This document shows positions 35,041 to 46,986 of a DNA stretch of 64,000 nt, piece after piece. Position 1 is the first letter of the stretch. Each line of letters opens with the position of its first letter. The notes under the pieces were generated by a model. That model worked only from the letters and a program-made list of their open reading frames with translations. It did no database searches and was not told the DNA's origin. The DNA lies in assembly GCA_008638375.1 (NCBI GenBank), contig CM018038.1:13414515-13478514 (forward strand), given 5' to 3'. The DNA is from Nyssa sinensis. Its lineage: Eukaryota > Streptophyta > Magnoliopsida > Cornales > Nyssaceae. A program made the position numbers and the translations under genes.

Positions 35041-35243
35041 TGCTTAAAAAAGAAAATGAGGAAGATGGAACTCTTAATTAAAAAAATGAAAAGAAAGAGA
35101 AGACTATCGAACCTGTTCTAAACTAGAGCCTCAGACAGTAAGCACTCTTTAAGCTTCAAGATCACACAAATCCAACAATGGTGGAAATTCCTTCGATACA
35201 GTGAAAGCGAGTAAAGAAAGAAAGCATGTAAGGCCTTTGCCTT

Positions 35244-35298
35244 CTTTCTATACGATATCAAAGTATACGCTAAAGGAACCCGAACCGTCATGACGGTT
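35244..35298 (-). promoter_or_regulatory. Conserved promoter of the antisense gene, element B
   Basis: A perfect 16-base palindrome AACCGTCATGACGGTT (35283-35298) is followed 30 bases later by TATAGAAAG (35244-35252), about 204 bases before the antisense ATG. A CCAATGG motif lies a little further upstream (near 35330). Confidence 0.6.
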
Positions 35299-35443
35299 AA
35301 AGGCAATGATGGCCTCGAAAGCTCAACCATTGGCTGCGCAATAAATGACGCACCAACAGTTGCCTTGGAGAACGGACAAACAAGATGCATGGCATTTCGG
35401 AAGCACGTAGCCCTAGTTACGCATTGAATTCGAACTAGGACTT

Positions 35444-35456
35444 GGGGGGGAGTAAC
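35444..35456 (+). other. Polypurine tract of element B
   Basis: GGGGGGGAGTAAC directly before the 3' LTR. Confidence 0.75.
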
Positions 35457-36033
35457 TGATATACCATAAAGTGACAGAACTTGTCCCCATCTGACACATG
35501 TGATTACAAGGCTCAGCCATCTAGAACCTACATAACAGACTCATCCACTCAGAGTAGGCTTGAGTAATTATCCTTCAGAACTCATTAATCCGAGTACAGG
35601 GCCTTCAGAGCTTCCTTCAGTATTCAAAGCTCATCATCGCCTTCAAGGTTCAGAGCTCATCACCACTTTCAACATCCTACCGAGTAGAGGATAAGGAAAC
35701 AATTTTCAACAAGGGAACCATCACTCACGGATATCTCTCAAGCGTAGTGTCCAACATGGAAACTGCTATCTCCGATGATCAAATCCCTACTTCCATGGCT
35801 CCAAATCCTAATCAACTTAGGATTGCCACCGCCTATAAATTAAACCCTAAAGGTACACTTATTTTCTATGCTCATTCTTTGGCTTACATTATAGTCTTTT
35901 CAATTCAGTTTATTAACTTAATCATCGGAGCGGCTACCGCCGGAGCCAATCCGGTGGTTCTCTGATCTTCTTCTTTGAGTGTTCTTTAGGGAGCCGAGCT
36001 CGGAATACACATTAGCCAAAAAGTGTAGCATCA
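35457..36033 (+). repeat. 3' LTR of element B (the only full LTR)
   Basis: 577 bases from TGATATACC to GTAGCATCA, with TATAAAT at 35834-35840. Transcription would start about 25-35 bases later, which places the R start near 35859-35869. Confidence 0.88.
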
Positions 36034-36038
36034 GTAAG

Positions 36039-36696
36039 CTTGATCTCAAATAGGGTCTCGAAATTAGATGTGAAGTTATTAGAATAAATAAAAATTGAAT
36101 TTTAAGAACCCTCTCAAAATTAAAGATAAAATAATTAGGATAAATAAAAACTCGATTTTAAAAATATTTAAGGATTAAAACATCTTGTTTTATATGAGCT
36201 CGAGTTTATAATAGTATTATCATTTTCTTAAATGTAACCCACTAATTAGATATTCAAAATTATTATACCGTCATTTATTTCTGAAATGATGTGATAATAA
36301 ATCATTAGTAAAAAAATTAAATAATCATTCAAAACACTAAATGATATATTATTTGATATTCAAATTTTAATATAAAAATTCGAGACATTAAACATAATTA
36401 TTTTATTCCAAACTCAAATTTTATATACATAAAGAAACCCTCTTAGTGTAACAATTCCTTCAAAAATTTGACTAAATGCTTAAATGGCATTTTCTAGAAC
36501 AATTTTTTTTATAAAAAAAATTAAAAAACTATTCCAGACTAGATTCATTCGGTCGTCAGACGAGATGGTGGACAACAGTCATTTTCATTTTCATACTAAC
36601 TTTATCATCCAAAGAAATAAAAATATAAGCCATTTTTATTGGACGTCTCTATTTTTTATTTAACTATTATACTTATATGATTTTCATTATTTTAGA

Positions 36697-36731
<35 letters not shown>

Positions 36732-37143
36732 TTATTGTGGACCATGGAAAATTTCAGTTGTGCAACGATGAAAATAAGTCGGCATGCGGTGGGAATGACG
36801 AACTTGGTGACAGATATCGACAGCATTTGGACTTTTAACTCATCTACAATTTAATATTCTTCTAATTCGTTTATGATGTGTTTGGTTTTATTTGATTAGA
36901 ATATTTAAATTAAAATTATTTAGAATTTAAATTAAATAACTTTTATTTTCAATTTAGATTCAAACAATTCTTTTTAAGAAAGAAATGAAATTCAAATTCA
37001 CAACCTCTTTTTATGGAAAAATATGAGTCGCTAATTGTACTGGAATCAATTGATTAATTTATATTCTTATTATAACAGCTCAATTAATTTTTAATTCTTC
37101 ACCTGCTGAGCAGATTTGGTAAAAGATATGATATGAAATCTGA

Positions 37144-37184
<41 letters not shown>

Positions 37185-38092
37185 TAAGTCCATACTTGGA
37201 TGACTCTACTGAATTGATAGTCACAAATTTTACGAATTGTCAAATAAAATAAAAATGAACCAGTTAAGGTTATCCGTTATCTATTTTTTATATGTCAAAA
37301 AATGAATTATTATATTTATTATTAACCAAGATCAATTGTATACAAATGGTGGCCCCTTTCCCCAATTGTGAAGCAGCATCTCTTAACAAAAAGTGAAGTG
37401 CGAATTGGGATTCTAATTGAATCTTATAATTCCTATGGCACTTGTGAGAAAATTTTGAAATTTGTATACGATCAATTATAAAAATTTATCTCTAAATTTA
37501 TTCATTGATAATTCGTTCTAAAAATTTATGTTTTGTATTAGTAATTATTTGATTAAGTTAAATTTTATTAGCGGTTAACTGTTAGTCAATTAAGTTCGTG
37601 AAAACTCCGTGATACTAAACTTAATTACAACTGTAAATTTTTTAAGATGAAGAAGTTTAAAAATATTATAAAATTTTAAAACTGATATAAAAAAAAAAAA
37701 TGTATAAACACATATGCACGTCATGTATATATGTTAGGAGCATTTGTAAGATGTGTGTGTATTTAATTTTTTATCATATGATTCTCTAGGAATTTACATT
37801 ATTAATGTTATGTAATTTAGACACTTTTTAATTTGATTATTGGATTAAAAAGTACTTAAAATAAGTTATTCAATATACCTGAAATAATTATTAAGGTTTT
37901 AATTAAAAATTGAATTATAACATAAAAATTGTACCTTAATTGTCTGAGCACGTCAAGGCACCATCCGAACCGCTGCTCCAACTGAATGCTTGTTTGAATA
38001 TGGAGAAATTGGTTGGTTGAAACTTCAATTTTGTTTTAAGTTTGATTTAAACCTATAAATATTTGTTACAAAGATCTATATGAACATACACG
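36039..38092. other. AT-rich non-coding flank of unit 2
   Basis: Resumes the unit sequence after element B and matches 4062-5205 and then 18408-18950. No gene. It has TA microsatellites at 36697-36723 and 37147-37183 and retains about 340 bases missing from unit 1. GTAAT at 37537-37541 is the empty site of element A. Confidence 0.65.
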
Positions 38093-38240
38093 CAAACATA
38101 GCTTAAAATCTTCTGTAGAAGTTGCTGCAATTATCGGTCAGATCGGAACTACTGAGGATGGAGACACACCCCCAAACATAGCTTAAAATCTTCTGTAGAA
38201 GTTGCTGCAATTATCGGTCAGATCGGAACTACTGAGGATG
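38093..38240. repeat. 80-bp tandem duplication
   Basis: Two near-perfect copies beginning CAAACATAGCTTAAAATCTT, with period exactly 80 (38093 and 38173). The unit contains a diverged piece of the conserved block seen at 3500 and 58240 (GCTGCAATTATCGGTCAGAT). Confidence 0.85.
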
Positions 38241-38604
38241 GAGACACACCCCCAAAATCTGTTTGTTTCTGTTTATTTCAATGCCTCGTGATCTGAACTC
38301 ATGCATCATTGAAGAATTTATGAGGGTACATTTACACGGGAAAAAATATTTCTGTGGAAAGAGCTTTTATTGTGGTACCAGGATTTAAATAATGTTATAT
38401 TTATCTTAATTTCATATAAATACTCATATTTAAATAAAAATTTTATGATAAAAATATTTTCATTAAACTTTTTTTCCATCTACATGATAATATGTTCAAA
38501 CATCCCATTAATGTTATTTTTTAACTAACGGTGTAAGTTGTAACTAGTAGTGGACTAGGCTGCCCTCTAGTCTATCCTTAAATTTTAGAAAATAATTTTT
38601 AGAT

Positions 38605-39125
38605 TATAATATTAAAAAGTTTTTAAAATAATTTTTTATAATTTAAAAAGTTTATGATATATTTTTTCTATCTAAAAAATCTAAAAACGAAACTTTTAAT
38701 ACAAAAAATTTTAATTATTAATTTTTATTCTTAATACCGTTAAAATATATTATTGATTAGACCAAAATGACCTTCAAGTTATATTTTAAAATATACTAAA
38801 TAATGAATATAACAACTTCTTCTACTTAAAAAAAATGACTTTTTTTATTTATCTAAAATAACTACAAAATAAATTTTTATTTTATAAAATGTTATGATTT
38901 TTTGGGATTGAAAATTTTATTTTATATATTTTTTAGTATTTTTTTCTAAAATATATCTTAAAAGTCATTTTAGTATAATTAGTAATATTTTTTAACGGTA
39001 TTAAGATGAAAGTTAACAATTAGATCTTTTGTATTAAAAGTTCATTTTTTAGACTTTTTAGATTGAAAAAATGTATCATAGATTTTTTGGATTAAAAACT
39101 TTATTTTAGGGACTTTTTAATATTT
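38605..39125. mobile_element. Long palindromic (foldback) element, copy 4 of 4
   Basis: Position ortholog of 19407-19935; same inverted arms. Confidence 0.6.
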
Positions 39126-39433
39126 TCCCTTAATTTTTATTTTTGTAAAATTTTAGCTTTTTTTTTTTTTTTTTAAAATTAATCCAATCTAAAACTTTAT
39201 CCCAACCTAATTTTTTTCTCATTTATCACTTAAAATTTTAGTTGACATCCAAAATTTTTTGCCCAACCTAATTTTTACCTATCATTTCTTTCATTTTTAC
39301 CCCAAAAGTTTGACACAAGCCAAAATTTAGACTAAATATTTTTTCAAAAATCTTTTAGCCCCCCTTTATTTTATTTTTTCCTGATTCTGCCTTTATTTCT
39401 GGCATTGGTACCTATCTTCCGTTTTTATATAAA

Positions 39434-39616
39434 CAGTAATGTTAGGTTTATTTAAAAACTCTATCGAAAATGTTTACCTTCATGAGTTGGCAGTATTGTA
39501 TTGGCTGGATATCACATCATGATGTGACATAATGTAATATTCAGCTAATACAATATTACCAACACATGAAAGTAAATACTTTTGATAAAATATGAAAATA
39601 AGACTAGTATTACTCT
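39434..39616. mobile_element. hAT-like MITE, unit 2 only
   Basis: 183 bases flanked by the 8-base duplication TATATAAA (39426-39433 and 39617-39624). The empty site survives in unit 1 at 20228-20235. Ends are CAGTAATGTTAG and CTAGTATTACTCT, imperfect inverted repeats, and the centre ATCACATCATGATGTGAC is palindromic. An 8-bp duplication points to the hAT superfamily. Confidence 0.8.
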
Positions 39617-40010
39617 TATATAAATAGGTGTTTGAGATTAACATGTAAAAATATTAATATTACATTTCTCACCTGTTTCTTACACCTTCGGATCTCATCT
39701 TATGTGACAATTAGAGAAGTGGGAAGGAGAAGAAAAAAATGATTATTGTAAATGATATGTAGTGGGAACTGAAGTTAGAAAAAACAGGTGAAAATTTTGA
39801 CATTAATAGTATATTAAGTGTGTTTAAGTAAAAAAAGTGCCATTTTTCATAGATGAGGGCCATTCTTTTTTTTTTATTATTTAATATAATGTTTGTACAT
39901 AAAAAAAAAAAAAAATCCTCTCTTAATTATCATAAAAAGTCATATCGAAATTTTATTCATTTGCCTATTTTTTATATAATTAGTGTTAAATTGATTCGTC
40001 TTTTCCCATT

Positions 40011-41462
40011 TTATCAAAAATAAATTATCACAAATATAAAAAAAAAAAATTAAAAAACATAATTTCATTTAAATAAGTTGACTAAACATTTTCGTCAACA
40101 CAAATACAAAAAAAAAAAAAAAAACATAATTCACACTTAATTCACACCGCCAGAGTGGACCACAGTCAATTTCATTTTCAGACGATTTCAAATGAAACTC
40201 ATTGGAGCAAATAAAATCATAAGCATCTTTGGCGCCATATATTTTCACCTCACATGCATGCAAGTTGCAACCCATCCTTATCAGATGTCTCTACTTTTTT
40301 TAGTTAAATATTATTCTTGCAGACTTTCCTTCTTTTAAAATAAATTTTATGAAAAATTTGAATTGTCAAGAATGAGGAAAGAATCCTGTACAAATATTCT
40401 TTTTCAAAAAGCGAAGAAAAGTCAATTGGAGTTAGTCAACATGCACTAGTATGGTGTTGGACAAAAGAATCTTCGATGATCACGTTGGTGTTTTGTTAAC
40501 ATATAGAGGATTAAAGATGCAGGAATACTGAAAACTAATAACTGCCTTAGCATGTTAGTCTATTTGTATTTTTGGACATGAGATTCTGGTCTCTAAATAA
40601 TTGGTGCTAGGTGTTGGTGCGCCCAAGATGACTCTCACTATATCAGTTGATTCCTTTTTCATAGGAAGGAATCCTGCAACTGCCAAAGTTTATGCAAATT
40701 TGTGCGCTCAGTTCCTTGATTTGCTGGAGAGGTTTGGATTCCTGTTGAATTGGCCTTCGTTCGGTGGGATTGGAGTAAGTTAACTGCGTGACTCGATCTA
40801 TGTGAGCTGCCCCTGTGGCCCTAAATAGGTGGGGTTGTGTTTCTGCCCAGGGATTTCTGCCCGCACTACTTAGGTCTTGACGCTATCTTTCCTGGGCAGT
40901 TTGGTCTCTTACTTTTAGCTCGTGCCAGATGTCACTTCCAGATATCCTGTTTAATTTCATGCCCGTACATAAAGTACAACAAAAATGAGTTGGCCATGAG
41001 CGGCTCCTCCTCCCAGATTAAGGATGGTCAAGTCGGCGAGAACTTGTTACATGGTCTTCGACGGACTAATCATAAATTGATATATCAACAAAAATTATTT
41101 TATTATCTCTTACAAATCTAACATGTTATACACATAACAATATGTGATTGGTTGGGACCAATGGTCCTGAATCATACAATAAATTTTTCAAGTCAACTAG
41201 CAATTAACTTATGGAGATATGAGTATTTATTTTCACCTAATTATGGATTGGATTTAGTTATTTGTTCAAGACCCACATTAAAGAGGTTTTTGGAGTTGGA
41301 TTATAGTCTTGCAAGTTGATTGAGTTGGTTATAATAACGTTTATTGTAATATTCTATTACTTCTATCAAAAGTTAGCTAGAAACTATTCGTTGTTAATAC
41401 TGGCACATATAACATAAATCACAGTCAATCTAAGTACTTATATTTAAAATTATATAATACAT

Positions 41463-41502
<40 letters not shown>

Positions 41503-42984
41503 AAATTTATATATTTAGATTTTAAAAAATCGTGATCCATCAAATAAGATACATATTACATTTTAAATTTTGTTAAAAACAAATCTTGTAATTTCGACAA
41601 TTATATTTCATTTTTTCATGTTCATTGTTTTGTTTAAGATTTTATTGGAATAGAGGCAGTGAAATTTTGAGATAAAGGCAAAAATTTGTAAGTGATTAAA
41701 CACTTTTAGTCAAAGATGTGGGTGATTAAAGAATTTTAGTTCTTAATACAATCAATGTATTATAAAAACACATACTAAACAATGAAAATTCATTGTATTG
41801 ATCATCGAAAAATTCACTATATTGATCATTGAACTTCACACTACCCTTCTATGTATTTCTCAAAAGAAATAGACATTGAAAACCAAAATCATAGTTCATC
41901 CTCTTGGTTAGTTCCAAAAAACTAACTAGTAATAAAATAATATGACCAAAAAAACAAGAAGGTACAAAATTGTGAATAAAATGGTGACACTATCATTTTT
42001 TTACTAACATACACACACACACACAAATATAGCAAAAATATCACACAGTATTACAAATAAAGTAACAAGTTATCAGAAGAAGCATAATGTAGAATGGAGG
42101 CAGTGAAATTCACTGTGTTTTAATAATATAGTGAAATTTCACTATCTCTATCTCAAAATCTCTATAGTCGAGTTTCACTACTACTATACAAATATATAGG
42201 TTATTAAAGAATTTTAGTTAAAGATGTAGGTGATTAAAGATACAAGTTAGGTACTATAGAAAACACACTATTTCACCATTTGGTACAAAATAGTGAAATT
42301 TCTTTGAATTAGTCATAACACTCATTCAAGTGACTTGCCAAAAATATTTGTAATTTTCAAAAGAGTCTTCAAAATTGAAAAACCAAATCTATAACGTAGA
42401 AGCGTACATAAGTGTAATTGAAAAACCAATTCTATAACAAAGAACAAAAGCATACACAAATGGTAAATACCTTGTAAAAAAATCCACATGATTTTAATTC
42501 TAAAGAACAAACCAAAGACCCAAGTGAAAACATTGAATTTCACTATTTTCGTAGACAATGAAATTTTATTGTTTTATTCAAATTTTCCTGAGAGTGAAAG
42601 TTCACTATTCCAATCAAAACCATTAAAGGCTACGTTTTGTTCAAGTTTTTCACTATCCTTAATGCATTTTGAGGGACTCATTAAGCACATAATTGATAAT
42701 ATGTTGCTTGGGATAGATGGAATTCCAAATCACATTTATTGGGCATAACTTTTTCATTAAGTGCAATTTGGATTAAACTAGTAAGTCTAGCTTTTTCATT
42801 TTTGGTAAAATCCATTATGAATGTCCTTATATGATAGTCTTTAAGTACTTTTTAACAGCTTATCAAAACACTCATTTACTTAACTCAAAATAACATTTTT
42901 TTCTCAACTGCTTAATTAACTCAAACAATTGTTTAACCTAAACAACAATTTTTCATAACTCAACCAATTGAGCACAAAATCATA
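40011..42984. other. Non-coding, low-similarity region
   Basis: Inserted relative to the unit 1 to UGT-2 junction. 40130-40350 repeats the motif set of 4556-4680 and 59130-59290 (AATGAAACTCATTGGAG, CATGCATGCAAG). 40590-41100 is less AT-rich, with short open frames but no recognised domain. A TA run lies at 41467-41497, and 41760-42560 has several short repeats of a gtgaaattcact type. No gene supported. Confidence 0.45.
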
Positions 42985-43490
42985 ATGTGGGTTGGATATT
43001 CAGATTTAGACTATGCGGGTTGTCAAGACACTAAAAAAGTCCACTTCATGATATGTTTTTCTGCTAGAAGGTGTTATTTTGTGGAAAAACACCAAAGGGA
43101 CGATTATTGCATCGTCTACCATAAAGGCAGATCTTATAACGTGCTGTGAGGCAACTTTATAGGCTTTTTTGGTTATGAAATTTTATAACAGGTCTTTAGG
43201 TTGTGGATTCGAATTCCAAATCCTTCTTTCATTTACACTTTTGTACTCTTAAAATAACAAGAATAGTGGGTGAAGCAAGCATATCGACATAAAATATCTT
43301 GTTGTTAGGGAGAGAGTAAAAAAACAAGAGGTTGATATTGAGCAAATTAGTACAAACATGATAATTGCCGATTCCATAACTAAAGGGCTCTAGATACAGA
43401 CATACACGAGACATGTAGAGCACATGAGATTGAAGAGCTCATTTTACTTTTGATCTTGTAATTCTATTGACATTGTGTTACTATTCATAA
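42985..43490 (+). pseudogene. Ty1/copia RNase H and pol C-terminus remnant
   Basis: Translation from 42991 gives VGYSDLDYAGCQDTKK. After a one-base shift in the A run near 43033 it continues KSTS-stop-YVFLLEGVI, then IIASSTIKADLITCCEAT. Further on, KHIDIKYLVVRERVKKQEV, QISTNMIIADSITKGL and RHVEHMRLK are the usual copia pol end. Stops and shifts make it dead. The rest of pol is absent upstream. Confidence 0.8.
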
Positions 43491-43759
43491 AGGCATTTTA
43501 ATTTTTTGAGCATTTAAGTTTTTTCCTTTAGTATGAAGTCCATGTGAACTTATAACAAGTTGTTGATAAAGTATATAAAACCACTTAAAATCTTGAGAGG
43601 ATGATGCATTGTGATACATGAAAAGAAATGGCCAACATAAGAGATATAAACTCCATGATTTGTGAGTCCATCTCTCAAATAAAAAATGAGTAGTTTCAGT
43701 TCATGATTATGACTAAAGTTTAACTTCTATCACCCAATAAGTCCAAGATGTGTCGTGTG

Positions 43760-43790
43760 ACAAGTGGGAGAATGTAAACATGTATTCTTT
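43760..43790 (+). other. Possible copia polypurine tract and LTR start
   Basis: ACAAGTGGGAGAA is followed by TGTAAACATG at 43775, as at copia 3' LTR starts. The far end of the LTR could not be found; 43791-44726 shows no gene and a TA run at 44422-44451. Confidence 0.45.
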
Positions 43791-44726
43791 GAGAGAACTA
43801 AGGTTGCCCACAAGCCTGGGGATGGAAATGTGGTGGGGGATCCCTTCCCCAACCCCACCCCATGCAACTTTTTCCTCCCTAAACCTGTTTAAACCTCATG
43901 ATAGGTAGGGCGATTTCCTATTAGGTCCCTATTTATTTTTCAACTTTAATTTTTTTTTATTTTATTAAATTAATTTTAATTAACTCATTTCAAACAAAAC
44001 ATTATATGTATTAAAATAATAAATATGCTCAATATATAATTAAAATGATATTATTTTCTTTTTCAATTACGTAACTCTATTAACTTGGTATAAACTTCTA
44101 ATAAGAGACTAAAAAATATAATTATAAACATTAATTATGTAACATACAAGTCCTTTATTATTTTATTCTATATAATCAACGTGTGGTGGGGTGCCTTCAC
44201 TCCAAACCTATCCCAAAGCCTAACGGATTGGACATGACTTCTCTCAAATATTTTTCATTAATGAAGGAGTATAATGAGTTTTTAACTGAATAAGTTAGAT
44301 TGTTATTCCCACACATGATATATCAATTTTTTCATAATATATATCATATATATAGTTATATTTTATTGAGTCAAAATCTAGGTGATAGGATACGAATAAT
44401 TACTCTTATCCACATCAGCTTTTCCATAATATATATATATATATATATATAGTTTGTGATATACTTATACTTGATGTTAGGAAGATTTGAAGTTTAAACT
44501 CTTTAAGATTGATCCCTGCCTATCTTCATATCTAGCCTATGACAACCATTAGTTCCTAAGTCGTATTTTGTAAAATAGAGTAGGTAGTAATGTTCCTTTC
44601 CATTCTTTACCATGCAGTTATCATATCTTGTGAGGGTCGCAGAGTGCATCCATGTTCACAGTATGTTCATGTTCACAAAGATTATCAAACCATAGTTTGA
44701 AACTCGAACCTCGTGACAGGAGGTAA

Positions 44727-45074
44727 TTATTCGGAATGTGGAATCTTGATTTTGCTTACAAGTATGGCTAGGATTACCCTTCGCGCTCCATCAGTATTAA
44801 GATTTATGTAACCAACAAGTGGAAAAGACCAGTTAATTAGAACTGTTTGGTTGTGGCGAGTGATGGAGAATCCCTGATTGAAGGCTTCCCAAGTTTTTTT
44901 TTTTTTTTTTAGCATTATTAATCGGCTTGAGAACCATGGAATTAGTGTGACTGATTCTTTATCAAATACCCATTTGTTCAACTCTTCTGTTGTTACCAAA
45001 TTACTGCAGCAAAAATCTGAAACCAAGGAAGATAATTCATGTATTTTATTTTCTATCCATTTATTCGAGCCCAA
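44727..45074 (-). pseudogene. LINE-type RNase H fragment
   Basis: An open frame of 115 residues contains NWSFPLVGYINLNTDGARR, which resembles the start of the RNase H domain at the end of plant LINE (L1-type) ORF2, usually W.P...G..KLNTDG. Upstream residues with a run of five Lys are not conserved. It breaks down after DGA. Short and isolated, so moderate confidence. Confidence 0.45.
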
Positions 45075-45203
45075 ACCTGAACCATTTTAGGATGGCCCAA
45101 GCTCAACCCTTGCTAAAGTCTAAATTTCTAATATAGCCAAAAACAATACAATGGTGTGGTCATGTGGCACCTTAATTGCTCTCTTACATGTGCGTTCGTT
45201 TGC

Positions 45204-45205
<2 letters not shown>

Positions 45206-45251
<46 letters not shown>
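45206..45251. repeat. TA microsatellite downstream of UGT-3
   Basis: About 23 TA repeats, roughly 150 bases after the UGT-3 stop codon, likely in or near its 3' UTR. Confidence 0.9.
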
Positions 45252-45254
<3 letters not shown>

Positions 45255-45398
45255 ATGCATGTTATTTGACTGATATCTTTATCTCCTACATGCTGAACCT
45301 CAAATATATTATTGTCAACCTTATAAACAAACAACAAATAAAATCATGAACAGAAGGAAATAGATGATACATAACAAACTTCAATCTAATTGATATAA

Positions 45399-46986
45399 TT
45401 AATGTTTCGGAGAGGGGAGCAGTTGGTTGATCATTTTCTCTAGATTCATGTAGGATGAGCCTGCTGAACTGGAAGTGGCCTCTTCAGTCAATTTCTTCCA
45501 CTCCATGGACTTTTTCTTCATCTCCTTGCCCTTTTCTCCAACCATCAACTCTTTCACAAGGCTCTCCACTTCATCTCTCTTGACATCACTGTTTATCTCC
45601 ATGCCAATGCCCCACTGACTGCAACTGTACCAGCAGTTGGTTTGTTGGTCTGCAAAGAAAGGCCAGCAGATCATTGGTACTCCACCACAAATGCTTTCAA
45701 GAGTGGAATTCCAACCACTGTGAGTTAAGAATCCTCCGATGGAAGGGTGGTTGAGAACTTCTTGTTGTGGGCACCAACTAGCTAACAGGCCCCTTTCCTT
45801 GGTCTCCGACACAAACTCCGGTGGAAGGATAGCAGAATTACTGGTGACAAGATCGGGCCTAATTATCCACAAAAAGGACTGATTGCTATTAGCAAGTCCC
45901 CAAGCAAACTCAACCAGCTGGTCGGGCGTCATGACAGTGACGCTTCCAAAATTCACGTAAACAACAGAGTTGGGTTCTTTCGAGTCTAACCATTCAAGGC
46001 ATTCCGGCTCTTCTTTCCATAGATTTGAACCTATCGACTTCAAGCTGTTATCATCAATCTGATTCAGGAGAAAATCTAAAGGCCCGATAGTGTAAACTGG
46101 AGGAAACATGGAGGAAAGTGCATCTACAACGTCCTTCTCCAATTCCTCGAAGGTATTGAAAATGATCGCCGAAGCTTTCTTAGCTCTCTCAAGTTCACCC
46201 AAGACAAAATTCACCATGAAATCATCTGGGTCTGTGGTTCTAATGAAAGATGGAATATCCTTCAAACGTATACCTTTCATACTAGGTTCCCAATCTATAA
46301 CCGTGTCCAAATACCCATTTGTTAAATAACTCTCATCTGCAAGTAAGGAAAATGGTAATATTAATGCCAAACTTGTGATATGCATATAGATCAGCTGAAG
46401 CAAAATTCGAGAATGCTATCAAAACAAACTTCCATTAATTGTATGCAAATATTGATGCATGCTTACCTTTGAGTGGTGTAAAACCCTTTTCGATGAGATT
46501 GGGGTACTGGACGAAACCCATCAAGCTACAGGCACTGGCTGTCCAAAAGAGAACATTAGGGATGCCAAGTTCTTCAGCAGCTGTGACTGTGAAGCTCATA
46601 ATGAAGTCAGATATAACGCAAGAGACTGGTGGTACGTTGGAAGAAGAGGTGGTGGGAGTGAGTTTAGAAAGGAGGTCTCTAAATGGAGCTAAGCCGTGTT
46701 TGGTGAGGGACGCACACAAGCTGGGGATATCTTGGGTGGCATCGGCATCCGACTGAGGGAGACCGTCGGGAATGGTTTCGAATCGGAAGGAAGAGAGGCC
46801 GTTGAGTGAGTCAGGACCTCGGGATTTTAGAAGGCGTTTGTGGTTGAACTCAGTGTTAACAAAGGTGATGTGAAAGCCATTGAAATGGAGGAGTTTTGCC
46901 AATTTGAGCATGGGGTTTATGTGACCTTGACCTGGGTATGGTATGCAAACTGCATGAGGCTTCTCTAACACACCCATGGAACCCAT
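45399..46986 (-). CDS. UGT-3: UGT85A-like UDP-glucosyltransferase, complete
   Basis: Exon 1 46467-46986, intron 46337-46466 (130 bases, donor GTAAGC), exon 2 45399-46336; 485 residues, the same length and intron phase as UGT-2. Start [10 protein letters not shown]. Catalytic His22 in GQGHINPM (PGQ here instead of PAQ), Asp127 in CVISDF. PSPG box residues 361-404 from [12 protein letters not shown] to FFADQ. About one residue in ten differs from UGT-2, many in the N-terminal acceptor half ([20 protein letters not shown] against the UGT-2 segment), so its acceptor may differ. Cytosolic, no signal peptide. Its TATA region is diverged. Confidence 0.95.

Larger units (their letters stand above)
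26314..36033 (+). mobile_element. Tat-lineage Ty3/gypsy retrotransposon B, with aberrant inverted 5' end
   Basis: Read on the plus strand: aberrant 5' end 26314-26499, PBS at 26500, gag-pol 26580-32241, tandem repeats 32276-32600, antisense gene 33130-35040, PPT 35444-35456, 3' LTR 35457-36033. A perfect GTAAG duplication flanks it (26309-26313 and 36034-36038), and unit 1 holds the empty site near 4052-4062. Gag-pol has about twenty in-frame stops and two single-base deletions (in the A run at 29367-29376 and near 32026); without them it would be one frame of about 1890 codons. See the finding on the 5' end. Confidence 0.92.

Noticed and set aside
26314..36033. DNA transposon with long terminal inverted repeats
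   Set aside because: The inverted ends are parts of an LTR, and gag, protease, RT, RNase H, integrase, PBS and PPT are all present.
45128..45337. Small open frame with repeated Ile-Tyr
   Set aside because: Translation of the TA microsatellite.
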